Shown here: positions 33,753 through 42,874 of the stretch, piece by piece
Position numbering within the stretch: the stretch's first letter is position 1
How the letters are laid out: each line of letters opens with the position of its first letter
Source: Planctomycetota bacterium
GTDB lineage: Bacteria > Planctomycetota > PUPC01 > JACPCR01
Reading direction: 5' to 3'
DNA length: 50,488 nt
NCBI GenBank assembly: GCA_016179685.1
Contig: JACPCR010000093.1
Location: forward strand, 1 to 50,488
Program-made: the position numbers and the translations under genes
Notes under the pieces: generated by a model
Databases searched by the model: none
What the model saw: only the letters and a program-made list of their open reading frames with translations
What the model was told of the DNA's origin: nothing

Positions 33753-34760
33753 ATGGCCGAAAAGGTCAAACTCGCCTTCATCGGATGCGGCGGGATCGTT
33801 CGCCAGCACCTCGATCAGGGTCTCAAGTCCTTCGACGACGTCGAATTCGCCGCCTGGTGCGACCTCAAGGAGGAGAACGCCGCAGCTCGAAGAGAACAGG
33901 TCGGCGGACGCGGCGACATCTTCACGGACGCGCGCCGCATGCTCGACAAAATCCGCCCCGATGGCGTCTATATCATGCTGCCGCCCTTCGCCCATGGGCC
34001 CGCGGAAAAGTTGGTCATCCAGCGCCGGCTGCCCTTCTTCGTCGAGAAGCCCGTGGCCATCGACCTCCGCACCGCAAAACAAATCGCCCAGGGGGTCCGC
34101 AAGAACCGCCTCGTCACCGCGGTCGGCTACATGACGCGATACCGCAAGTCCGTCCAGCGCGTCCGGGAGCTGCTCCGGAGTCAGACGCCCGTCATCATGC
34201 ACGGCGGATGGATCGGCGGCGGCCCCAGTTCCTACGTGGGCATCTGGGAATGGTGGGTGCAGAAGGACAAGTCCGGCGGCCAGTTCCTCGAGCAGACGAC
34301 GCACACGATTGATCTGGCCCGCTACTTGTTCGGGGACGTGGCCCGCGTCTACGCCGCCGCCGTCCGCGGCCGCAAGCCGCGCCCCAAGTTCTACACCATC
34401 GAGGACGCCTCCATGGTCCAGCTCCAGTTCGCCAACGGGGCCGCGGCGAACCTCTACAGCTCGTGCAGCACGCCCGTGGGCGGCGGCATCTGCCTCCACG
34501 TCTGGGCCACCGGCATGAAGGCCGAGTTTGCAAGCTGGGACCATAGCGTTAGAATCCACCTGCCCGACGGCGAGGAAATCGCCATCGCAGGCGAGCCCAA
34601 CATCTTCGCCCGGGAAGACCGCGCCTTCGTCGATTCGGTCCGCGCGGGCAAGAACCAGGGCATCCTCGCCACCTACGAGGACGGACTGAAGGCCACCGCC
34701 ATCGCCTGCGCGGCCAACGAGTCGATGAAAACCGGCCAACCCGTCAAACTCGCCGTGTAG
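33753..34760 (+). CDS. Gfo/Idh/MocA-family NAD(P)-dependent sugar oxidoreductase
   Basis: 335 residues; AAGGAG before ATG 33753. Rossmann start KLAFIGCGGIVRQHL, then FFVEKPVAID, the EKP motif whose Lys is catalytic, and HTIDLARYLFGDV with the conserved His/Asp in the C-terminal domain. These enzymes oxidise or reduce inositols and sugar derivatives. The TIM-barrel isomerase 109 nt downstream is a common operon partner, suggesting a sugar or inositol breakdown step. Confidence 0.92.
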   Translation: MAEKVKLAFIGCGGIVRQHLDQGLKSFDDVEFAAWCDLKEENAAARREQVGGRGDIFTDARRMLDKIRPDGVYIMLPPFAHGPAEKLVIQRRLPFFVEKPVAIDLRTAKQIAQGVRKNRLVTAVGYMTRYRKSVQRVRELLRSQTPVIMHGGWIGGGPSSYVGIWEWWVQKDKSGGQFLEQTTHTIDLARYLFGDVARVYAAAVRGRKPRPKFYTIEDASMVQLQFANGAAANLYSSCSTPVGGGICLHVWATGMKAEFASWDHSVRIHLPDGEEIAIAGEPNIFAREDRAFVDSVRAGKNQGILATYEDGLKATAIACAANESMKTGQPVKLAV

Positions 34761-34868
34761 CTCTCCGGACCACGAACATCATGGCGGCAGCCTCGCGGCA
34801 GGCTCGCAGCCGCAAGGCCGTTCGTTTGAAAGGCCTTGTCCTTCCCTTGTTGAAAAGGAAACGTTCTC

Positions 34869-35648
34869 ATGCGCATCCAGCAATCCATTTGCTATCCGTT
34901 GTTCAAACCCCAAGAGATGAGCTTCGAGGTCCTCTTCAAGACCGCGGCGGAGATCGGCTACGCGGCGGTCGAGCTGTGGGGCCGCGGGGACGACTTCAAG
35001 AACATCATGGCCCTGGCCAAGAAGCACCGGCTCGCCGTGGCCAGCATGATCGGCCACACGTCGCTGCCCGACGGGCTGAACAAGAGATCGAACCATGATC
35101 GCATCGAGGACGAGTTGAAGACCTCGATCGACCTGGCGGCGCAGCATCACATCCCCGGCCTGATCTGCTTCAGCGGCAACCGCCAGCCCTATATGAGCGA
35201 GGAGGAGGCCATCGCTGCGGTCGCGGACGGCCTGCGCCGCGTCGCCCCTTACGCTGAAAAGAAGGGCGTGAACCTCAACCTCGAGCTGCTCAACTCGAAG
35301 GTGAATCACCCGGGCTACCAGTGCGACCACACGCTCTGGGGCGTCGCGGTGTGCGAGCGCGTGAGGAGTCCGAGGGTGAAGCTCCTCTACGACATCTACC
35401 ACATGCAGATCATGGAAGGCGACGTCATTCGGACGATCCGGGAGCACATTCGCTGGATCGGGCACTTCCATACGGCGGGCAACCCGGGCCGCAACGACAT
35501 GGACGACACTCAGGAGATGAATTACGCGGGGATTTGCAAGGCCATTGCGGCGACGAACTACGACCTCTACGTCGGACACGAGTTCAAGCCGAAGGGGGAC
35601 CCGATTGCGTCGCTGCGGCAGACCTATGAGCTGTGCAACCAGGGGTAA
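34869..35648 (+). CDS. Hydroxypyruvate-isomerase-like TIM-barrel sugar isomerase/epimerase
   Basis: 259 residues of the AP-endonuclease-2 (xylose-isomerase-like) fold. GYAAVELWG marks strand 2, LNLELLNSKVNHPGYQ and LLYDIYHMQIMEGD give metal ligands, and HFHTAGNPGRNDMDD is typical of the Hyi/OtnI-like group, as is the final EFKPKGDP. Likely partner of the preceding oxidoreductase. Hydroxypyruvate or a 2-keto-sugar acid is possible as substrate. Confidence 0.88.
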   Translation: MRIQQSICYPLFKPQEMSFEVLFKTAAEIGYAAVELWGRGDDFKNIMALAKKHRLAVASMIGHTSLPDGLNKRSNHDRIEDELKTSIDLAAQHHIPGLICFSGNRQPYMSEEEAIAAVADGLRRVAPYAEKKGVNLNLELLNSKVNHPGYQCDHTLWGVAVCERVRSPRVKLLYDIYHMQIMEGDVIRTIREHIRWIGHFHTAGNPGRNDMDDTQEMNYAGICKAIAATNYDLYVGHEFKPKGDPIASLRQTYELCNQG

Positions 35649-35666
35649 GGCCCGGGCCGAGGGGTA

Positions 35667-35888
35667 TTATTTCTGAGCTCGCGTGGCTTCTATTTGCCGG
35701 AGCAGAGCATCCCCGCCGGTCTTCGGGTTTACCCAAGTGTTGGATTCTCGCGTCTCTTGATCTCTGGGCATTGAGGCCAGAATTCGCCGGAGATTCTCGT
35801 CCAGGGTCACGATGATACGGTCAGCGGCAAAGGCCGCTTCCAGCAGGTGCTGATCCTTCATGAAGTCCCGACGATCTGAATCCGACAT
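35667..35888 (-). pseudogene. PIN-domain-like fragment
   Basis: About 73 residues, starting around ATG 35888 within a longer frame (to 36008). DFMKDQHLLEAAFAADRIIVTLDENLRRIL and TWVNP (given in pieces: DQHLLEAAF, ADRIIVTLDEN) resemble the second half of PIN-fold RNase toxins, where the Asp residues bind metal. The N-terminal half with the first acidic residues is missing; upstream is repeat family C. Probably a decayed toxin gene. Confidence 0.45.
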
Positions 35889-35974
35889 CTCCCTCGTACC
35901 CAACTGAACCTGCCGAGGCGCGGCCTGATGATACGCTTTCCAGCGGCGGTCCTCACGGGCTCTTCGCTTCTGAA

Positions 35975-36333
35975 AGCCGCGCAGCCCGAAGGGCGGAGCA
36001 GATTTCATTTTAGAGGCTCACGGCGAAAACCGCAGCCCTGCAGAGCTGGACACGGATGGCGGTTTTTTGCCCCTCCAGCGCCGACAGGTCAGAATTGCCT
36101 TTCCAAGTGGCCGCTCGGTCCAACTCATCACCGGTCAAGACGTCGCAGGCCTCAAACGTATATGAAGGCGGCGGCGGCACCGGGGACGGCGGATAGCCAC
36201 CCGCCTTGGTCGCAACTCGATACGCACCCAGCCTCCAGCCCCGGCTCTGTAGTTGACGCGCCCCCCCCTTCGCAGGTCTGTGGCTTCATCGTGAAATGAA
36301 TCCAGTGCCAGTCTAGAAAGGGGTAGGTGTTCC
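35975..36333. other. Intergenic stretch with repeat family C copy
   Basis: GAAAGCCGCGCAGCCCGAAG... GCAGATTTCATTTTAGAG near 35970-36016 matches the copies at 8050 and 11475. The rest to 36333 carries no gene I can support; it is the 3' side of the giant secreted-protein gene. Confidence 0.5.
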
Positions 36334-39300
36334 TCATTCTGTTCCGCCTCCTGGTGAACTTGCCGTTCCCGGCGGATTCGCCCGGAACTCCGCCTCCCAG
36401 AGCACACGCCCGGCCTCGTTCAGAAAAACAAGGTCCGTGTTCGGATAAGACGTTTGTCGGTGGTAGCGCAGCACGAGCGGAAGCCACCGGCCAGCGGGCG
36501 CCCGCATCGTGGCCAGTCCTTTCAACTCCGCAGGCTCGGACTCCTCGTCCGTATCCGCTGCTTCGCCCGAGGCCGGGGATTTCGGGGGCTCTGGCGTCTT
36601 GGCCGCGTCTTCGCGGCCCCGAGGCAACATGCGCTCGCCCGCCAGCCACACATCCACCTTCTCCTCGCCGCGGATTCGCACGGCCACTTCCGCCTCCTCC
36701 GGAAAACAGACATGGGTGAAGGCGAATAGCCTCTGCCCCACCGGCACCTCGAAGTCGATCAGGGTATCACGCTCCTCGGGCTTCCATTCGAGTCCCCAGA
36801 GCTTTCCCTTGACCGCGACCACCGGCTCCGCCGGCATCTCCGGCTTGAACTCATCCATCACCCCGACGGCCTCGAGCGGAGGAAGCGCAGTGAGCCACTC
36901 CCTGCGCTTCTCCAGCTCCACGAGCCGGTATCCGATGTCGTGAACCCGCCCGGAATGGTGAAGCCGCAGGGACATGCGCACCACCTCGGGGCTGACCGGA
37001 GCGAAGGCCTTGATCCGGGCTTTGAAGGCCAAGCGGGCGCTCGCAGGCTTGCCTTCCGTGGAGGCGGGGATCGAGAACTCACCGGGCATCGCTCCAAGCA
37101 TCTCCCAGTGGGTCGAAAGCCCCAGCTCGATGCGGCCTGAAATCTGCCGGTCCACGGAGGACTGGATTTCCAGAGGCACTTCGGCCTCCGAAAAGTTGGT
37201 CAGGAGCGGAGGCGCCTTCTCCCACCGGCGTACCCAGACGTCCTCGAACTGGACCTCCATCCTGGGTCCCTCCTCGAGAGCAAGCCAGGCCCGAGGCGGT
37301 CGGTCCATCAGTTCTACCGCCTGAGGTCGCCCCAGCGCCGCCACCCATTCGAAAACGGCGCTGCCGCTTGCGGCCACTTCGATGTCCCTCCGCGTCTCAC
37401 CCTCCAGCAGCCACTCGCCGGGAATCTCCGTTTCCAGGACGCCTTTCAGCGGGCGCTCCTTTCGGTTCGTCACGCGGACGCGGAAGGGCACGAAATGGAG
37501 ATGCCCCTCGAGCGGATCGAGAGGGTCGGCCCGGAACTCGACCGGTGCGAGCGGCGATCGCTCGGCGAAGGCGACGGCCGTGGACTCGGACACCTGCGCT
37601 TGGCCGGACCGGCCCGAGGTGATGTCCTTGGCCTCGACGGTCCACGGAAGGGGCGGGTCCTCGTGGGCGGGATAGAGAGTGACGACTCGCCATCCGAGGA
37701 CGGAGGCCTTGCCGCCGAGCCCTTCGATCTCACGGCCCGCGGCGTCCAACACGCTCAGGTTGAACGCGTGCCGGCAGCCGGAGGGCTGCCCGTCCGCACG
37801 GCGGACCATGACCTTCACCTCGAGTCGCCGGTCCGTCTCGCCCACCAGGAGGCGCGGCTTCACCTCGACGGGGCCCAGGTCCTCCGTCACGAGGCCGTAA
37901 ACCTCGCCAAAACTGGCCTGAAGCCGCAACGGCCACTCCTCACCCACGCGAGATACCAGGCGGTCCCCATAGACATCATAGACCTCTCTCACGCCGGGCA
38001 GTCGGCACAGGAGCTTCGGCTCGAGGAGTTGCTCGCCGACCACCCAGACGCGGTCGATCTGCGGCTGACCCTTGCGCACCTCGACCTTCAAAGCATGTTC
38101 GCCAGAGGCAAGCTCGAAGGCCGGGCCGGCCACCCACCGCGGCTTCCCATCCAGCCCGCGCTCGGACCAGAGCAGCGAGCGCGGCCCGCTGGCGACCGTC
38201 AGGGGCAAGCCGGGCTTGCCGTCCACGCTGACGGCACCAGCGAACGGCTCTGCCGCGCGCACCTGCGCCCATGCCTGGTATCTTTCCGCCTTGCCGGAGA
38301 CGGTAAAACGCACGCCGCCGCCACTCAATCCCTCTCGCAGATCCACCTTCTCCTCGAAGTCGTGCTGCTCAAGTCCGCCGAAGGCCTGGCATCCCTCCAG
38401 GGACCAGTCCACCACGGCCAGAAGATACTGCTGGCTTCGATCCTCGGTCTCGAGAAGCACGGGCTGGACTGCGGGCTCGGGCAATCCATTGTCGTCCACA
38501 ACCGATACCGGCGGCTTGACGCCGCACTCCTCGAGTCGGGCGAGGACCCGGCTCTGGTAGGCGGTGAAGCCGGACGCCTCCGTGCGGTCGCCCTCGCCCT
38601 GGAAGGAAAACTCGGCGGAGTCGAGCAGTCGTCCGCCCTGCTTCTGCCATGCATCGATTCGTTTTTTCCACGCCTCGGGAAGGTCGGCATCACCGCACTG
38701 GAAGATGACGCGGAAGCTTTCCAGAGGCATACGGTCGCTCCGCAGGACGCCGGGCTGGAGCGACTCGGGATGGATGCCCGCGTAGAGAAGGGCGTCGAAG
38801 AGCGCCCGAGGCGTTCCGACGCCGAACGGCCATTCGGACGCGCCCGAATAGAGGAAGGCGACGGTGCGGGAAAGGGCGTTCCGGCCATCCAGGAGCACCT
38901 GCGCCCGGGTCCGCGCCCGCCGAATGGAATCCGCGACGGCGCGCCCGTGGGGTCGCAGGGTGTAATCGGGATACCAGATGGAGCAGTCGTCCTCGAGGCC
39001 ATGAACCACGCCCACGTTGGGACTCCAATTGATGAGATGCCGGCCGCCTCCGGCGAGCGCGTCCCACAGGCCGACGCGCATGGCCTCGGGCCGCTTGTCG
39101 TGAATGGCGTAGTAAAAATGAAGCATGATCGTCGAAGGCCGGTGGCCGAACCGCGCCCGGCTTCGGTGACACTCCCAATTGAGCTGGCCGGGCCGGCAGC
39201 CCATGTAGAGCCGAGTGTGAAAAGCGTCGGCCCAGTGCCAATAGGTCCCACGGTTTGTCTTTCGAAACTGTTGAAGGCACTCGGAGAAGACCATCTCGCC

Positions 39301-41736
39301 CCAAAGGCTCTCGGCGTAATGACGCCAGTCGGCCGGCGAGCCCCGCCAGGCCCAGACCTGATTCCAGGACGTCAGGTCGCCCTGCCACGGCCGGGGAGGC
39401 GGAATGCGCGCCTTGCCCGGCATGGACCAGTCCACGAACGCGCCCGGAGGCGGCTGCACCTGCACCTGGTAGTCCTTCTCCCATGCCCGGTTCAAGCCCT
39501 CGAGGCCGAAGTATCGGGACTTCAACCAATTGCGGTACAGACCCGAGGCCTCACCCGAAAGGTCCTCGCCTCGTTCCGAAGTCGCCATCTCAATGGCCGA
39601 CTCGTCCCAGGGGTCCATGATGCTGTAGCCGGGGAGACGGTGGCGAATGTAGCGTCCGAATTCGGCCATGGTCATCTCTCGGGGACCACGCGTCTGCTCG
39701 ACCCAATCGCCGGGCCACGCCGCCATGCACCGTATCCGGGGGCCATCTACGCCCCAGTTGTACCAGCCGGGAAGCGCATCCAGGCCCCACACACCGTTGA
39801 AGCCAGACTCGAGGAGCAGGTTGCGCATGCGCTCGTCCGACGGCAGCGCCGCCGTGTTCCACGGCACGTAGACCAGGTCCTGGTCGAACCGGTAGGGCCC
39901 GCAGCGGTGGAGGAGTCGAATGGACTTCTGAATGACCTCACCGGCCCGAAGCAGCTTGAGGCAAAGCGTATAGGAGCCGATGAGGTAGTCCCTCGCCTGA
40001 AGCTTGAGAGAGAACGGCCCGTTGGGGCCGGGCCGCAGGCTCACCGGCTGAGCGTGCCGCTGGAGCGTCCGGGAGCGATGATCGGCGACCTCGATGGCCA
40101 GGGTGAGGTCTTCGATCTTCTCTCTCAGCTGATCCTCTACACTGGCCTGGCCCGACAACTCACCGCCGACCTTCTCATACGAGTCCTCCATGTTCCAGGA
40201 GAGGCGCAGGGGCGAGGTGACGGCGAAGGTCCAGGCGGACTCGGACCTCGCGTCGGGCGTGATGAAAACCATGCGGGCCTCAGCCGTCCCGTCCGGGATC
40301 GTCCACGGCAGCTCGACGGACGCCTTCAGGGGGAGGAGATGGCGACCCTGGAGGTCCGCATCGAGCGTCTTGCGAACGACGGGCCGCTTCTCGATCCGGA
40401 CCTCCAGATCGAGCGTGCCGGACTTGCCCGTGGCGGAGAATAGGTTCATGGAGAAGGTGGCCGCCTCTCCGGCGACGATTTTTTCGGGCCCGGTGTAGAG
40501 ATCGAGAAGGGCGTGGAATGGGCTTTCCCCCTCGAGCCCGTAGAGGAGAAGGTTTTCGATCTGCGAGACGCCAAACATTCCCTGGCCCCAATTCTTGTCG
40601 CGGTGGTCCGAGTGGGTCTCCGGTTGGTCGAGTCCCTCGACGCCAAGTTCCGCGGCAGAGGCGCTCGCAAGAAGAATCGTCCGGCCGTGCCCGAAATCGG
40701 CGACGCCGGACCGGAGGGTCTGCCGGAAGGCCCCACGAAAACCTCCGATGAAGGGACGAAAACTCGAATCCAGCTTCGGTGGCAGGCACTGATGCCAGAG
40801 CTGGGGCGGATGAGCGAAGAAGTGGACGACACGGCCCTCGACCGTCCGAATCTCGCCGCGGACGAACGGGGTGTTCCCGAGGACGATGAGGACGCCGCCG
40901 CGCCGGACGAACTGAAAGAGCCTCCACCGAAGAAACGGGGGAAACTCATAGGCCAGTAATCCCGAGACAACGACAGCATCGACCTGCGGCCGGCCGTCCC
41001 GATCTTTCAGGAGGGACTCGAATGGGCCGGTATCCGGTGGGCCGCCGAAGTAGCGCATCACGGTGTTCAACGGCGGCGGAGAGATGCCATCGACGCGAAG
41101 TCCGTATCGCTCGACGAGGGGACGCCATCCGTCGCGCAAACTGGCCCCCTCCGCGCCCAGAAAATAGACGCTGGCGCCGCGGAGGGACCTCGCGTGCGGG
41201 CTCGAGACGCCCGGCCCGCCGGATAACCGCGCCAGCGCATCCTCGAAAATCCAGCGGGAAAGGCCTGCCTCGGAAGGCCGTGCCCCCTCAAGGTCCTCCC
41301 GGGCCGATGCGTCGCCGATAAGACCCAGGGCATAGGCCGCCGATTCCTGCACCCAGGACGAGGCATGGCGCAGCGACGCCCGCAGGACCGGCACCGCCGG
41401 TCCGGCCTTCATCTCCCCCAAGGCCGCGGCAGCGATCGAGGCATATTCGGCCTCCTTCTGCTGGACAACCTGCACCAGCTTCGCCACCAGCCTGCGGCTC
41501 TGCGGATGAAGCCGGGCGCGCCAGATCGCCGCGCGCCGGTCATACTCCCGGCCGTTGTCCATCGCCGTGAGCATCTCGTTGAGGCGCCCGCCGCCCAGCT
41601 CATCGGAGTCCGATTGATCGTCAATCGCCTGATCGACCTCCTCGAGTCCTCCGACTTCCATGTCGGCAGGCTCTTCGGACAGCGCAGCCACGTGAAGAAA
41701 AGCAATCCCGGCGAGACAGCATCCAAGAAGCCTCAT
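36334..41736 (-). CDS. Giant secreted HEAT-repeat / GH42-like glycosidase protein
   Basis: About 1800 residues from ATG 41736; MRLLGCCLAGIAFLHVAAL is a signal peptide. Residues about 60-170 hold HEAT-like repeats (VQVVQQKEAEYASIAAAALG, VPVLRASLRHASSWVQESAA). Then comes a class-I-glutamine-amidotransferase-like part (VIVLG-type, LIVLGNTPFVRGEI) and Ig-like modules. A TIM-barrel-like core follows (ESGFNGVWGLDALPGWYNW, GYSIMDPWDES near residue 710, WAWRGSPADWRHYAESLWGE), followed by a GH42-trimerisation-like region (GSAEFSFQGEG zone). Several beta domains end the protein. Probable extracellular polysaccharide degradation; the catalytic pair is not certain. Confidence 0.7.
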   Translation of the reverse strand: MRLLGCCLAGIAFLHVAALSEEPADMEVGGLEEVDQAIDDQSDSDELGGGRLNEMLTAMDNGREYDRRAAIWRARLHPQSRRLVAKLVQVVQQKEAEYASIAAAALGEMKAGPAVPVLRASLRHASSWVQESAAYALGLIGDASAREDLEGARPSEAGLSRWIFEDALARLSGGPGVSSPHARSLRGASVYFLGAEGASLRDGWRPLVERYGLRVDGISPPPLNTVMRYFGGPPDTGPFESLLKDRDGRPQVDAVVVSGLLAYEFPPFLRWRLFQFVRRGGVLIVLGNTPFVRGEIRTVEGRVVHFFAHPPQLWHQCLPPKLDSSFRPFIGGFRGAFRQTLRSGVADFGHGRTILLASASAAELGVEGLDQPETHSDHRDKNWGQGMFGVSQIENLLLYGLEGESPFHALLDLYTGPEKIVAGEAATFSMNLFSATGKSGTLDLEVRIEKRPVVRKTLDADLQGRHLLPLKASVELPWTIPDGTAEARMVFITPDARSESAWTFAVTSPLRLSWNMEDSYEKVGGELSGQASVEDQLREKIEDLTLAIEVADHRSRTLQRHAQPVSLRPGPNGPFSLKLQARDYLIGSYTLCLKLLRAGEVIQKSIRLLHRCGPYRFDQDLVYVPWNTAALPSDERMRNLLLESGFNGVWGLDALPGWYNWGVDGPRIRCMAAWPGDWVEQTRGPREMTMAEFGRYIRHRLPGYSIMDPWDESAIEMATSERGEDLSGEASGLYRNWLKSRYFGLEGLNRAWEKDYQVQVQPPPGAFVDWSMPGKARIPPPRPWQGDLTSWNQVWAWRGSPADWRHYAESLWGEMVFSECLQQFRKTNRGTYWHWADAFHTRLYMGCRPGQLNWECHRSRARFGHRPSTIMLHFYYAIHDKRPEAMRVGLWDALAGGGRHLINWSPNVGVVHGLEDDCSIWYPDYTLRPHGRAVADSIRRARTRAQVLLDGRNALSRTVAFLYSGASEWPFGVGTPRALFDALLYAGIHPESLQPGVLRSDRMPLESFRVIFQCGDADLPEAWKKRIDAWQKQGGRLLDSAEFSFQGEGDRTEASGFTAYQSRVLARLEECGVKPPVSVVDDNGLPEPAVQPVLLETEDRSQQYLLAVVDWSLEGCQAFGGLEQHDFEEKVDLREGLSGGGVRFTVSGKAERYQAWAQVRAAEPFAGAVSVDGKPGLPLTVASGPRSLLWSERGLDGKPRWVAGPAFELASGEHALKVEVRKGQPQIDRVWVVGEQLLEPKLLCRLPGVREVYDVYGDRLVSRVGEEWPLRLQASFGEVYGLVTEDLGPVEVKPRLLVGETDRRLEVKVMVRRADGQPSGCRHAFNLSVLDAAGREIEGLGGKASVLGWRVVTLYPAHEDPPLPWTVEAKDITSGRSGQAQVSESTAVAFAERSPLAPVEFRADPLDPLEGHLHFVPFRVRVTNRKERPLKGVLETEIPGEWLLEGETRRDIEVAASGSAVFEWVAALGRPQAVELMDRPPRAWLALEEGPRMEVQFEDVWVRRWEKAPPLLTNFSEAEVPLEIQSSVDRQISGRIELGLSTHWEMLGAMPGEFSIPASTEGKPASARLAFKARIKAFAPVSPEVVRMSLRLHHSGRVHDIGYRLVELEKRREWLTALPPLEAVGVMDEFKPEMPAEPVVAVKGKLWGLEWKPEERDTLIDFEVPVGQRLFAFTHVCFPEEAEVAVRIRGEEKVDVWLAGERMLPRGREDAAKTPEPPKSPASGEAADTDEESEPAELKGLATMRAPAGRWLPLVLRYHRQTSYPNTDLVFLNEAGRVLWEAEFRANPPGTASSPGGGTE

Positions 41737-42212
41737 GCGGAAGCGAAGCGCTTGCGCAGAAGCGCCCCATGGCTGCCGTCGAGCGCGTTTTCCAAGGACA
41801 TGAAGCGATCCCGCTCTGGACCAAAGATCACCGCGCCCGCTGCGTGGACAGCCGAGGAATACGTGACCATCGAAAACTCCAAGGCGTCGGCCCATGAGAC
41901 GAATAAGATGTACTCGGGTTCGCGGATCAGCGGATTCGCAGTGAACCGGCCGGAGGGAATCCCGATACCCCGCCGGGCCCGGCTTGTCAAGCAGAATAGG
42001 GCAGGCTGAAAATTGACTCCAGCAGCCGAATCACAAGAATCTATCGAAGTCGGGCTCGGAAGCGGTGGTGTGCTTCCGGACCCGAGCACTTGGCAGCTCT
42101 GAGGAGATGAAAAGGATGCGAACTTTGGACTGGGAAAAGCGGACGCTCCGAGACCGTTCGGCCCCCTGCCGCTGTACCTCGCGAGTTCCGCCCGGGCTGC
42201 CCGCAGACCCGT
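41737..42212. other. Divergent intergenic region, first half
   Basis: Upstream of the giant gene. It holds palindrome family D copy 4 at 42051-42084 (CGGGCTCGGAAGC / GCTTCCGGACCCG). The AT-richer piece around 42000-42050 may contain promoters. No gene is supported. Confidence 0.5.
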
Positions 42213-42430
42213 CACACCTCGCGAGGTGTGAAGCATCACCGCGGTCAGTCAAGCCCCGATTACTGGTCCCAGCGAAAAACCGTCGTGCTGGCCGCAGGGC
42301 GATCACACCTCGCAAGGTGGAAAGACTTGACCGCGGCCGGCCGCACTACCACGTGCTCGTCCCAGCAGGTTCCGCCCGTGCTGCCCGCAGGCCGATCACA
42401 CCTCGCGAGGTGTGGAACATCGTCGCGGCT
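42190..42430. repeat. Three tandem ~92-nt units with CACACCTCGCGAGGTGTG palindromes
   Basis: The 18-bp perfect palindrome CACACCTCGCGAGGTGTG occurs at 42213-42230 and 42397-42414; a decayed copy, CACACCTCGCAAGGTGG, lies at 42304-42320. Periods are 91 and 93. Between them GTCCCAGC and GCCCGCAG-type blocks also recur. The spacing is not a multiple of three and no frame is conserved, so it is non-coding. It may be a structured RNA or a protein-binding array. Confidence 0.8.
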
Positions 42431-42813
42431 TGTCTCCCGCGTTCGTAGCCCCGTTTGCTTGGTGGAGACCGTCCCGCGGTCTAAAGGTCATGCCCGCCTG
42501 AAGCTTCCTTCTAAGAGTCTCCAGATGTCATTTCTCAGAGGCCCGCGCCACGCAGCGCTTTCGCGATGAAGAAAGATGGAGGCCGGAGGCCGATGGTCGC
42601 CATTTCGGAAGCGCCTACCAAGGACGGCTGGCGCACTGGATAGATCGCCCGCCGGCGCAGCGGCGGCTCTGACTCGCACGGGCACTCGAACGACAGGCCC
42701 CCGCTGGCGCAGCGGCGGGTCTTCCTCGCCGGGAGAGGCGGGCCCGCGTCGGACGTAGCGTGAGCGCCCCGCTGGAATTCGCCCTCGGCCACAGGTAGGA
42801 TGACGCTGATGAG

Positions 42814-42868
42814 TCCGCCTTTCTCGCCAACCCCGGCTGAAAGCTGTTGAGAAAGGCGGGGCAGGAGG
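42814..42868 (+). promoter_or_regulatory. Hairpin leader adjoining the moeA ribosome-binding site
   Basis: CCGCCTTTCT (42815-42824) pairs with AGAAAGGCGG (42850-42859); CAAC/GTTG and GCT/AGC pair inside. AGGAGG at 42863-42868 follows at once, 6 nt before ATG 42875. Such a stem next to the ribosome site could control moeA translation. I could not match it to the Moco riboswitch consensus by eye. Confidence 0.5.
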
Positions 42869-42874
42869 CAGTTC

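Noticed and set aside
37495..40443. A 982-codon open frame on the plus strand
   Set aside because: It lies wholly opposite the giant secreted-protein gene, is rich in Arg/His/Pro without any domain, and its length follows from high GC at third positions of the real gene.
42190..42430. The three palindromic units as a CRISPR array
   Set aside because: The conserved cores are 18 bp with 73-75 nt between them, and the intervening sequence is itself partly repeated, unlike unique spacers of constant size.
42700..42874. A Moco riboswitch before moeA
   Set aside because: Stems are present, but I could not place the conserved Moco core by eye; kept only as a structured leader.
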